Below the pieces are notes generated by a model that was given only the letters and a program-made list of their open reading frames with translations, ran no database searches and had not been told where the DNA came from. A DNA stretch of 5,100 bases, taken from the NCBI GenBank assembly GCA_017461685.1, contig JAFTXF010000167.1:1-5100 (forward strand). The letters are read 5' to 3'. Position 1 is the first letter of the stretch. Each line of letters begins with the position of its first letter. This stretch comes from Lachnospiraceae bacterium (GTDB lineage Bacteria; Bacillota; Clostridia; Lachnospirales; Lachnospiraceae). Positions 1 to 5,100 of this stretch are shown here, in pieces. The translations under genes were made by a program, and so were the position numbers.

Positions 1-528
1 CTGGAGCATGCGTACATCGTGATTGGCCTCTAATAAAATAGCATCCAATCCTTGTAAATTCTCAATAATATATGGATTAAAGGTTCCCATGTCCGTGGCC
101 ACTGCCGCCTTGCTGCCTGCACATTCAAAACGGTATCCGCAAGGGTCATTAGCATCGTGGGGAATGTGAAAAGGATGCACCGTCAAATCGCCCAACTGTA
201 AATCCTCATCCACGTTCACCTCACGAAAAAGTCCTTTGTCGTATTCACCCAAATTTTTGCAGCTATTTATAATACCATCGATGGTACCCTTTGTGGCGTA
301 CATGGGAATGGCATATTTTCTGGCAATCACGCCCAGCCCCTGAATATGGTCACTGTGCTCATGGGTAATAAAAATCCCGGTAATATCCTTTCCGGTAAGC
401 CCCGCCTTCCTAAGTCCTTCTTCAATGCGCTTGCAGCTGATGCCCACATCCACCAGAACATGGGTATGCTCTGCGCCAACGTATATACAATTGCCGCTGC
501 TTCCGCTGGCAATACTACATAATCTCAT
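1..528 (-). CDS. YycJ/WalJ-like MBL-fold metallohydrolase (N-terminal part, 3' end outside window)
   Basis: The frame gives 176 residues with no stop before the window edge; the family is usually about 260-270 residues, so roughly the last third is missing. The start is MRLCSIASGSSGN, the typical opening of YycJ-type proteins. Metal ligands are visible: T-H56-E-H58-S-D60-H61 (HxHxDH), H124 in IPHDA, and D146 in TDMG. The LLEANHD stretch near residues 165-171 is also characteristic of this subgroup rather than of RNase J or glyoxalase II. Known members are cytoplasmic; a Bacillus YycJ has been reported as a 5'-3' DNA exonuclease, and streptococcal VicX/WalJ is linked to the WalRK system. Here the gene sits after coaE and not with walRK. 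The ATG overlaps the coaE TGA by 4 bp (ATGA) and has only a weak Shine-Dalgarno, which suggests translational coupling. Family placement is firm; the exact substrate is inferred. Confidence 0.9.
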   Translation of the reverse strand, partial: MRLCSIASGSSGNCIYVGAEHTHVLVDVGISCKRIEEGLRKAGLTGKDITGIFITHEHSDHIQGLGVIARKYAIPMYATKGTIDGIINSCKNLGEYDKGLFREVNVDEDLQLGDLTVHPFHIPHDANDPCGYRFECAGSKAAVATDMGTFNPYIIENLQGLDAILLEANHDVRMLQ

Positions 529-1118
529 TTGTTCTTAAGTTCCGGGCGCACCTGTGCCATAGCTTCCTCTAAAGTGCTGCTGTTGTCAATGACTACATCG
601 CATTTTGCCCGAAACACTTCCTCCTGTAATTGATTTTTCATAATACTGTGGATTTTTTCCAAAGAATAGCCGCGTCCCTCTAAAAGTCTTTGGACGCGTA
701 CCTCTTCTGTGGCAAAAATATACCACAAACTATCTACCATATCCCGGTAGCCGGCCTCAATAAATAAAGCGGCCTCCACAAAACAAAACTCTACCTGACC
801 TTTTTGCCGCTCCCCTTCAATCACTTCCCGTATATATTGCTTTACCGCCGGATGCACCACCAGATTTACCAGTTCTAAAAGGGCTTCGTTGCCGAAAATC
901 AAATCCGCCATTTTCTGGCGGTCAAAGTAACCCTCTTCATCCAGCACCCCATGCCCCAAAAGATACACCAGCGGTTCATAGCAGCGCTGGCCCGGTTCCT
1001 TTAAAAAATTCGCAATATCATCTGCCAGCAATATCCTGCAATTATATTCTTCTGAAATGGCGTGCAGCAGGGCTGATTTGCCGCTGCCTACACCGCCTGT
1101 AATTCCGATAACTTTCAT
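525..1118 (-). CDS. coaE: Dephospho-CoA kinase
   Basis: This enzyme phosphorylates the ribose 3'-hydroxyl of dephospho-CoA with ATP, the last step of coenzyme A synthesis, in the cytoplasm. The 197-residue length fits the family (about 200). A P-loop lies at residues 8-15 (GGVGSGKS). The CoA-domain motif HP is at 89-90, and VEAALFIEAG at 114-123 matches the usual VPLLFE-like strand. The lid and C-terminal region RVQRLLEGRG...Q163...DVVIDNS (141-180) align with the family pattern R..R...Q...DxVIDN. The segment normally written DAD reads L-A-D33-D34, so the first Asp is replaced by Leu while the second is kept; this looks like a lineage variant. An AGGG/TAGGGA Shine-Dalgarno lies about 9 nt before the ATG (1127-1132). 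The gap to polA is 115 bp, with no clear terminator and only weak promoter-like matches, so cotranscription with polA is likely. Confidence 0.96.
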   Translation of the reverse strand: MKVIGITGGVGSGKSALLHAISEEYNCRILLADDIANFLKEPGQRCYEPLVYLLGHGVLDEEGYFDRQKMADLIFGNEALLELVNLVVHPAVKQYIREVIEGERQKGQVEFCFVEAALFIEAGYRDMVDSLWYIFATEEVRVQRLLEGRGYSLEKIHSIMKNQLQEEVFRAKCDVVIDNSSTLEEAMAQVRPELKNK

Positions 1119-1233
1119 TTATTTGTTCCCTACCCTGCTATGCCTTTATCTGAACCTGTTATTTTCCTGCCCCTGGTATTATCCTATAAGCATCAATTAT
1201 ACGGAATATTATCTTCTTCTATCATAAAATCGA

Positions 1234-3891
1234 TTACTTGGCATCATACCAGGTATCCCCCACATGCAGGTCGACCTCTAACTCTACCGCCAACTTCGCA
1301 GCATCCTTCATACTGCGGTACAAAATCTCCCGCACCTCATCCACTTCTGACTGCAAGGTCTCAATAACCAGTTCGTCATGGACCTGCAAAATCAATCTGG
1401 ACTGCAGTCCTGCCACCTTCAGTTCCTCATACACCTTAATCATGGCAAGCTTCATAATATCCGCAGCAGTCCCTTGAATGGGACTGTTCATGGCAATACG
1501 CTCGCCAAAGCTTCTCTGCATAAAATTGGAGCTTTTCAGTTCCGGAACCGGACGTCTGCGGCCATACATGGTCTCCACATAGCCCAACTCCTTGGTATCG
1601 GAAACCAGCTTGTCCAGGAACGCTTTAATCCCCGGATAGGTGGCAAAATACTGGTCTATATATTCCTTAGCTTCCTTGGTAGAAATAGACAAATCCTGAC
1701 TCAGACCAAAGGAGCTGATGCCGTATACAATACCGAAATTGACCGCCTTGGCATTTCTGCGCTGTAAATCCGTTACCTCTTCAAAAGGAATGTGAAACAC
1801 CTTGGAAGCGGTAATTCTGTGAATATCCTCGCTCATGGCATAAGCTTCAATCAAAGCCTCATCCCCGGACATATGAGCCAGCACGCGTAACTCTATCTGT
1901 GAGTAGTCGGCATCCATCAGTACGTATCCCTCTTCCGGTACAAAAACCTTTCGAATCTGTCGTCCCAGTTCTGTACGCATAGGAATATTCTGTAAATTCG
2001 GGTCCGTAGAGCTCAAACGCCCTGTAGCAGTCACCGTCTGCTGGAACTTGGTATGAATCCTGCCATCCTCTTCGATAAAAGCACTAAGACCATCTGCATA
2101 AGTGCCCTTTAACTTGGCAAGTCCGCGGTACTCCAGCACCTCCGCTACGATTGGATACTCCGGTGCCAGCTTTTCCAATACATCAGCAGCCGTAGAATAG
2201 CCTGTCTTGGTCTTTTTGCCGCCTTTAAGTCCCATTTTGTCAAATAAAATCTCACCCAACTGCTTTGGAGAATTGATATTAAACTGCTCACCGGCCTTGT
2301 CCCAGATAGAAAGCTCCAGCTCCGCAATCCGCTTAGCAAGCTTCTCTCCGTAAGCCGCCAGTTCCTCTTTACGGACCTTTACACCGTACTGCTCCATGGA
2401 ATACAGTACCAGCGACAAAGGCATCTCCATGTCACGCATCAGTCCTGCCATAGAAAGCTCTTCCAAACGATTCCAAACTGCTCCGTAGGCAACTTTACAA
2501 ATATAAGCCTGATAGCAGGCATACTCATATAATTTCTGTGGTTCTGCCTCTAACAAATCCGCCAGCTTCTTTTTTCCTGTCAACTCCTCCAAAGAAGGGA
2601 CCGTCACCGATGCATACTCCGCACCGATGCTGATGCTGTCATAATCGTTTTTGAGCGGATTGCACAAATAGGCTCCGATAATCAAATCCGTGTACCTTAC
2701 CGTGCTGTCCTGCTGTAAATAAGGATAATAATCCTTGATGCCGCATACAGAAAGTGCTGTCTTACCGGACAATTCCTTTATCTGAGCAATCAGGTAATCC
2801 TCTGTAATGAAACCTTCTACCGGAATGCATACTGTCTCCTCACCAAAAGACAATGCCACGGCATATATGCTTTCCCGACTGCTTTGACTGCCTGCCTGAC
2901 AACGCAAGGCATACAAACCTACCGGCGTACTCTTACCTGCTCTGTCAAAAATATCCTCTACTGCGCCGAAATCAGACACAATATCGAAGGCTTCCATTAC
3001 CTTGGTAGAATTGCCCACTGACACCGCCTCATCAAAACGCTTGATAATATTTTTCAGTTCCAGACGCTTGCAAATCACATAGGCTTCGTCGGTAAATAAA
3101 TTTCCCATACGAGCCTTTTCATAATCCATAGTCACATCACTGTCAATTTTAATGGTTGCCAGTACCTTGCTTAAATCCGCCAGATGGCGGTTTTCTATCA
3201 GGGACTCCCTGACACTCTTTTTGGCAATCTCCTCTACGTGGGCATAGATACCTTCCAAAGAACCATACTCTGCCATCAGACCGGCTGCAGTCTTCTCCCC
3301 TACCTTAGGTACTCCCGGAATATTGTCCGAAGTATCCCCCATCAGAGCCTTCAAATCAATAAAGCCCTCCGGTGTAACACCGTATTTCTCAAATACCTGC
3401 TCTGCATAGTAATCCTCAATCTCGGTCTTGCCCATGCGAGTCTTCGGTATGCGAATCTTTATCTGATGCGTTGCAATCTGCAATAAATCCCTATCGCCGG
3501 AAATCAAACTCACCGCCTTGCCCTCAGCCTCTGCCTTTTTGGCAAGGGTACCCAGGATATCATCCGCCTCCAGCCCTGCCTGCTCATAAATGGAAACTCC
3601 CATAGCGCACAAAAGTTCCTTCATCACCGGCACCTGCTCTCTAAGTTCCTCCGGCATTCCTTTACGAGTGCCCTTGTAGGCATCATACATCAAATGCCTG
3701 AAGGTCGGTCCGTGCACATCAAAAGCAACAGCCAGATAATCCGGCTGCTCTTCTTCCAAAATCTTAAACATAATATTTAAGAAACCGTATACGGCATTGG
3801 TATGCGTGCCCTCGCTATTGGTCAGAATCGGCACACCGTAAAATGCCCTGTTTAAAATACTTAATCCGTCAATTAATACAACCTTTTCCAT
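1234..3891 (-). CDS. polA: DNA polymerase I
   Basis: Pol I removes RNA primers and fills gaps in replication and excision repair. At 885 residues it has three regions. The 5' nuclease (1 to about 290) has acidic metal ligands D8, D58, E108/D110/D111, D133/D135 and D186/D189, followed by the helix-hairpin-helix GVPKVGEKTA (193-202). The proofreading-like domain (about 295-470) lacks its catalytic acids (see findings). The polymerase domain (about 471-885) is intact: TATGRLSSTDPNLQNIP (621-637), motif A with D662 and E667, motif B with R711, K715, F719 and Y723, and motif C QVHDE with H838 and D839. All keep a constant offset of 43 from E. coli Pol I numbering. F719 corresponds to F762, the residue linked to discrimination against dideoxynucleotides. 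The ATG at 3891 has an AGGGAG Shine-Dalgarno about 5 nt away, and the protein begins MEKVVLIDG as expected. The repeat and hairpin in the leader may affect translation. Confidence 0.98.
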   Translation of the reverse strand: MEKVVLIDGLSILNRAFYGVPILTNSEGTHTNAVYGFLNIMFKILEEEQPDYLAVAFDVHGPTFRHLMYDAYKGTRKGMPEELREQVPVMKELLCAMGVSIYEQAGLEADDILGTLAKKAEAEGKAVSLISGDRDLLQIATHQIKIRIPKTRMGKTEIEDYYAEQVFEKYGVTPEGFIDLKALMGDTSDNIPGVPKVGEKTAAGLMAEYGSLEGIYAHVEEIAKKSVRESLIENRHLADLSKVLATIKIDSDVTMDYEKARMGNLFTDEAYVICKRLELKNIIKRFDEAVSVGNSTKVMEAFDIVSDFGAVEDIFDRAGKSTPVGLYALRCQAGSQSSRESIYAVALSFGEETVCIPVEGFITEDYLIAQIKELSGKTALSVCGIKDYYPYLQQDSTVRYTDLIIGAYLCNPLKNDYDSISIGAEYASVTVPSLEELTGKKKLADLLEAEPQKLYEYACYQAYICKVAYGAVWNRLEELSMAGLMRDMEMPLSLVLYSMEQYGVKVRKEELAAYGEKLAKRIAELELSIWDKAGEQFNINSPKQLGEILFDKMGLKGGKKTKTGYSTAADVLEKLAPEYPIVAEVLEYRGLAKLKGTYADGLSAFIEEDGRIHTKFQQTVTATGRLSSTDPNLQNIPMRTELGRQIRKVFVPEEGYVLMDADYSQIELRVLAHMSGDEALIEAYAMSEDIHRITASKVFHIPFEEVTDLQRRNAKAVNFGIVYGISSFGLSQDLSISTKEAKEYIDQYFATYPGIKAFLDKLVSDTKELGYVETMYGRRRPVPELKSSNFMQRSFGERIAMNSPIQGTAADIMKLAMIKVYEELKVAGLQSRLILQVHDELVIETLQSEVDEVREILYRSMKDAAKLAVELEVDLHVGDTWYDAK

Positions 3892-3895
3892 ACTT

Positions 3896-3911
3896 CTCCC
3901 TTACGAAGGAG
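3896..3911 (-). promoter_or_regulatory. polA Shine-Dalgarno inside a small hairpin
   Basis: In the minus-strand transcript CUCCUU, a CGUA loop and AGGGAG form a six-pair stem with one G-U pair. The 3' arm is the polA Shine-Dalgarno (3896-3902), about 5 nt before the AUG at 3891. The pairing is read directly from the sequence. That it limits translation is inference; the stem is short, and an initiating ribosome may melt it. Confidence 0.45.
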
Positions 3912-3930
3912 CTCTCAAATAAATGCCCAG

Positions 3931-3978
3931 GCAAATGAACTCCTATGCAAACGAACTCCTATGCAAACGAACTCGCTT
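3931..3978. repeat. 16-bp tandem repeat, about 2.75 copies
   Basis: Three adjacent 16-bp units begin at 3931, 3947 and 3963. On the plus strand the unit is gcaaacgaactcctat. Units 1 and 2 differ at one base (t for c at 3936). Unit 3 matches for its first 12 bases and then diverges. The array lies wholly between the zf-HC2 stop (3988) and the polA start (3891), so it would sit in the untranslated spacer of the shared transcript. Each unit 1 or 2 carries AGGAGUUC in the transcript, a Shine-Dalgarno-like string. Confidence 0.85.
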
Positions 3979-3987
3979 AAAATATTG

Positions 3988-4329
3988 TTAATGAATCTGC
4001 CATAATAGTAATCCCACAATTACTGCCACAATAATCGCTCCTGTCACAATATCGGCCAGAATTCTCTGCCCTTCCGAGCTTAAGAGCCTGCGGCGAGGCT
4101 TCTTCTCCTGTCTTTTTACCTTCAGGCGCTTCTCCAATTCTTCATTTAAATCAAAGGATTCTCCCGACTCCAAACGATTCAGCCCCTCTCCTAACAGGAG
4201 CTGAATGGTAAATTCTTCCTTGCACTCAGGACACCCTTTCATATGCTCCAAAAGCAGTATTTCTTCTTTGTCTGTACATTCATTTTTTAAAAATTTAGGA
4301 ATTAGTTTCTCTGCAGTTTTACAATCCAT
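3988..4329 (-). CDS. Membrane-anchored zf-HC2 (anti-sigma-like) protein
   Basis: This 113-residue protein has an N-terminal zinc-binding anti-sigma (zf-HC2) domain: C3, H29, C33 and C36, the last three as H-M-K-G-C-P-E-C. A very basic stretch follows at 67-81 (10 of 15 residues Lys/Arg), then one transmembrane helix at about 94-111, and the chain ends within two or three residues. The charge pattern predicts the zinc domain in the cytoplasm and almost nothing outside the cell. Classical ZAS anti-sigma factors hold an ECF sigma factor and sense signals through an outer domain. Here neither an outer domain nor an adjacent sigma gene is present, so anti-sigma activity is unproven. The ATG is chosen because the family begins M-x-C near the N-terminus and no in-frame upstream ATG was found; its Shine-Dalgarno is poor. 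It is the first gene of the presumed polA operon, 96 bp before polA. Confidence 0.8.
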   Translation of the reverse strand: MDCKTAEKLIPKFLKNECTDKEEILLLEHMKGCPECKEEFTIQLLLGEGLNRLESGESFDLNEELEKRLKVKRQEKKPRRRLLSSEGQRILADIVTGAIIVAVIVGLLLWQIH

Positions 4330-4370
4330 AACTTTAAACGACGACCGACGGCATCCCTCTCTGAAAAATC

Positions 4371-4376
4371 ATTATA
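4371..4376 (-). promoter_or_regulatory. Possible second promoter (-10 hexamer only)
   Basis: The minus strand reads a perfect TATAAT here, 42-47 bp before the zf-HC2 start. At a 17-bp spacing the -35 position has no resemblance to TTGACA, and the extended -10 TG is absent. If used, the promoter would need an activator, and the dyad at 4385-4425 covers exactly its -35 region. Start of transcription would fall near 4364. Chance occurrence is quite possible in AT-rich spacer DNA. Confidence 0.3.
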
Positions 4377-4384
4377 ACCTGTGC

Positions 4385-4425
4385 TTGCGAAAGCCTGCGC
4401 TGATCCGGAGCATAATCTTTCGCAA
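4385..4425. repeat. Perfect 9-bp inverted repeat with 23-bp spacer
   Basis: The plus-strand arms are ttgcgaaag (4385-4393) and ctttcgcaa (4417-4425). Inside, gct and agc (4399-4401, 4409-4411) can also pair around the centre, which holds the palindrome tccgga (4404-4409). No T-run follows on the minus strand, so it is not a terminator for that strand. It lies between the two candidate promoters: a DNA operator or a folded leader element are both possible. Confidence 0.65.
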
Positions 4426-4448
4426 ACATCTAAGACCATTATGCATTT

Positions 4449-4477
4449 ATTTTATGACATATGTGGCGCGAAATCAA
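4449..4477 (-). promoter_or_regulatory. Sigma-A-type promoter for the zf-HC2/polA operon
   Basis: On the minus strand TTGATT (4472-4477, four of six matches to the consensus -35) is followed after exactly 17 bp by TAAAAT (4449-4454, five of six matches to the -10). It lies after the hairpin that ends the preceding gene and before the zf-HC2 gene. Predicted start of transcription is near 4442, giving a leader of about 112 nt that includes the 9-bp dyad. No other match of similar quality was seen in this spacer. Confidence 0.55.
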
Positions 4478-4524
4478 GTAAAAGAAAAGAAAGAATGAGA
4501 ATTTGAATAGTAATTTAATGAACA

Positions 4525-4564
4525 AAGGCCGTTCTCTTTTCATTTTTGTAGAGTGAACGGCCTT
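4525..4564 (-). terminator. Intrinsic terminator hairpin after the Rpn-family gene
   Basis: Perfect 10-bp arms (aaggccgttc at 4525-4534 and gaacggcctt at 4555-4564) extend inward past one mismatch by about four more pairs. The structure starts about 40 nt after the stop codon at 4605. On the minus strand the 3' arm ends in CCTTT and continues TGTTCATT, a modest U-tract. The high GC of the stem and its position make termination of the upstream gene the natural reading. Confidence 0.75.
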
Positions 4565-4604
4565 AATTTCTTCAATAATGTAATATCAAGTGGTGATTTG
4601 ACAA

Positions 4605-5100
4605 TTATAGATTATATTTCCTTAACATTTCTTCGAAAAATGCTGCTTCCTTCGTTAGTCTCGGAATGTTCTCGGTCTGATTGTCCTGCGCCATAGCATC
4701 AATCAAACGAAAAAATTTCTCGAAACCCTCTGCCAAACCATCAGCATGGCCGGCAGCATGACCGGCAGCATGACCTTCCGCATAAAAGTACTCTCGTTCC
4801 ATCTTCATATGCTTTTCTTCGTCATATTCATAAATACTCATATGCATCGCCTCCGTTCTGTTCTGCTCCAGGAATTCCTTTAAGATTCCTTCCCGGATGC
4901 ACTCGGTAATTGCCTGCTCTACGGCCTCCTCGATGGTGCGGATTTTATCGCCGCAAACATCCACCTCTCCGGCATATTGTCGTACCCGGCTTGTGTATAC
5001 CGCATAATCATGCAGGGTCCTGCACGCTGCCAGCAGTTCTTCATTGTGCCCTGTGTTGATATTAAATACATCTACCAACAGCTCTAAGGATATCTTCTCA
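4605..5100 (-). CDS. Rpn-family PD-(D/E)XK nuclease/putative transposase, C-terminal part
   Basis: The frame stays open to the window edge (residues EKISLELLVDVFNIN at the very end), so the gene is cut at its 5' side and only 164 C-terminal residues are seen. The TTG at 5078 is an internal codon, not the true start. The segment VDVFNINTGHNEELL...CRTLHDYAVYTSRVR, the SIYEYDEEKHM stretch and the Gly-rich tail are typical of Rpn (recombination-promoting nuclease, formerly transposase_31) proteins of Clostridia, usually about 300 residues. The nuclease core should lie in the missing part, so catalytic residues cannot be checked. The tail EGHAAGHAAGHADGLAEG is a four-residue repeat. E. coli Rpn proteins are DNA nucleases with reported roles in recombination and phage defence. 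It is separated from the polA operon by a terminator. Family call is from remembered sequence style. Confidence 0.75.
   Translation of the reverse strand, partial: EKISLELLVDVFNINTGHNEELLAACRTLHDYAVYTSRVRQYAGEVDVCGDKIRTIEEAVEQAITECIREGILKEFLEQNRTEAMHMSIYEYDEEKHMKMEREYFYAEGHAAGHAAGHADGLAEGFEKFFRLIDAMAQDNQTENIPRLTKEAAFFEEMLRKYNL
4742..4777. repeat. 12-bp tandem repeat inside the Rpn gene, three copies
   Basis: Three units of cagcatgaccgg start at 4742, 4754 and 4766. Unit 1 has g for a at one position, and unit 3 ends in tt. The unit is a multiple of three, so copy-number change would keep the frame and add or remove Gly-His-Ala-Ala blocks in the protein tail. Confidence 0.85.
4839..4854 (-). 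promoter_or_regulatory. Internal ribosome-binding site and in-frame ATG in the Rpn gene
   Basis: The minus strand reads GGAGG (4850-4854), then exactly 8 nt, then an in-frame ATG (4839-4841). A second in-frame ATG (4845-4847) lies only 2 nt after GGAGG, too close to be the preferred start. Starting at 4841 gives a 78-residue protein, MSIYEYDEEKHM... to the normal stop at 4605. The site is seen directly; its use is inferred. Confidence 0.4.

Noticed and set aside
1196..1228. Ten-codon ORF (MIEEDNIPYN) and TATAAT-like strings just after polA
   Set aside because: No Shine-Dalgarno precedes the ATG, and at 17 bp spacing the -35 position has no good match; AT-rich spacer explains both.
1140..1767. 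Plus-strand open frames opposite the 3' part of polA and the polA-coaE spacer
   Set aside because: They overlap strongly supported minus-strand genes, have low-complexity unlikely translations and no ribosome-binding sites; they are antisense shadows.
4205..4498. Plus-strand frame of 97 codons across the zf-HC2 gene and its promoter region
   Set aside because: It runs antisense to a gene with clear zinc-finger motifs and through the control region; its translation shows no recognisable domain.
4570..4604. TTGTCA with a TACATT 16 bp later on the minus strand, resembling a promoter
   Set aside because: It lies before the strong terminator hairpin at 4525-4564, so transcripts from it would end at once; the -10 match is only four of six.
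4605..5100. Reading the 'transposase' family name as evidence for an insertion sequence
   Set aside because: No terminal inverted repeats or target duplications are visible, and Rpn proteins are chromosomal nucleases rather than IS transposases in the usual sense.
1..5100. CRISPR array, tRNA or rRNA genes, known riboswitches
   Set aside because: No spaced direct repeats of CRISPR type, no cloverleaf or rRNA-like sequence, and no riboswitch core that I recognise on either strand.

Overview
The window looks like chromosomal housekeeping DNA from an anaerobic Firmicute of class Clostridia, most likely Lachnospiraceae. The reasons are a moderate GC content, Gram-positive Shine-Dalgarno sites, the gene order polA-coaE-metallohydrolase, a Pol I with a dead proofreading domain, and an Rpn-family protein of the type that is abundant in that family. 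The assignment is inferred from protein style, not from a marker gene. Every supported gene is on the minus strand, so transcription runs from high to low coordinates.

Layout in transcription order. (1) 5100-4605 is the C-terminal part of an Rpn-type PD-(D/E)XK nuclease/'transposase' whose 5' end lies outside the window. It carries a good internal ribosome-binding site and a 12-bp tandem repeat. (2) A strong hairpin at 4525-4564 separates it from the next unit. (3) 4330-4524 is a control region with a sigma-A-type promoter (4449-4477), a 9-bp dyad (4385-4425), a second perfect -10 hexamer (4371-4376) and a tiny leader ORF. (4) 3988-4329 encodes a small membrane-anchored zf-HC2 protein that resembles an anti-sigma factor but has no sigma factor beside it. 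(5) 3892-3987 is the polA leader, with a 16-bp tandem repeat and a hairpin that covers the polA Shine-Dalgarno. (6) 1234-3891 is polA. (7) 525-1118 is coaE. (8) 1-528 is the N-terminal two thirds of a YycJ/WalJ-like metallo-beta-lactamase-fold hydrolase, which overlaps the coaE stop by 4 bp and runs off the window.

Genes 4 to 8 probably form one operon: same strand, no convincing terminator between them, and gaps of 96, 115 and -4 bp. polA supplies gap filling and primer removal, coaE the last step of CoA synthesis, and the hydrolase is a likely DNA-processing nuclease.

No complete undescribed system is visible. The signals most worth a second look are the possible intragenic small protein inside the Rpn gene, the polA leader with mutually exclusive pairings, and the orphan zf-HC2 protein at the head of a replication/repair operon.
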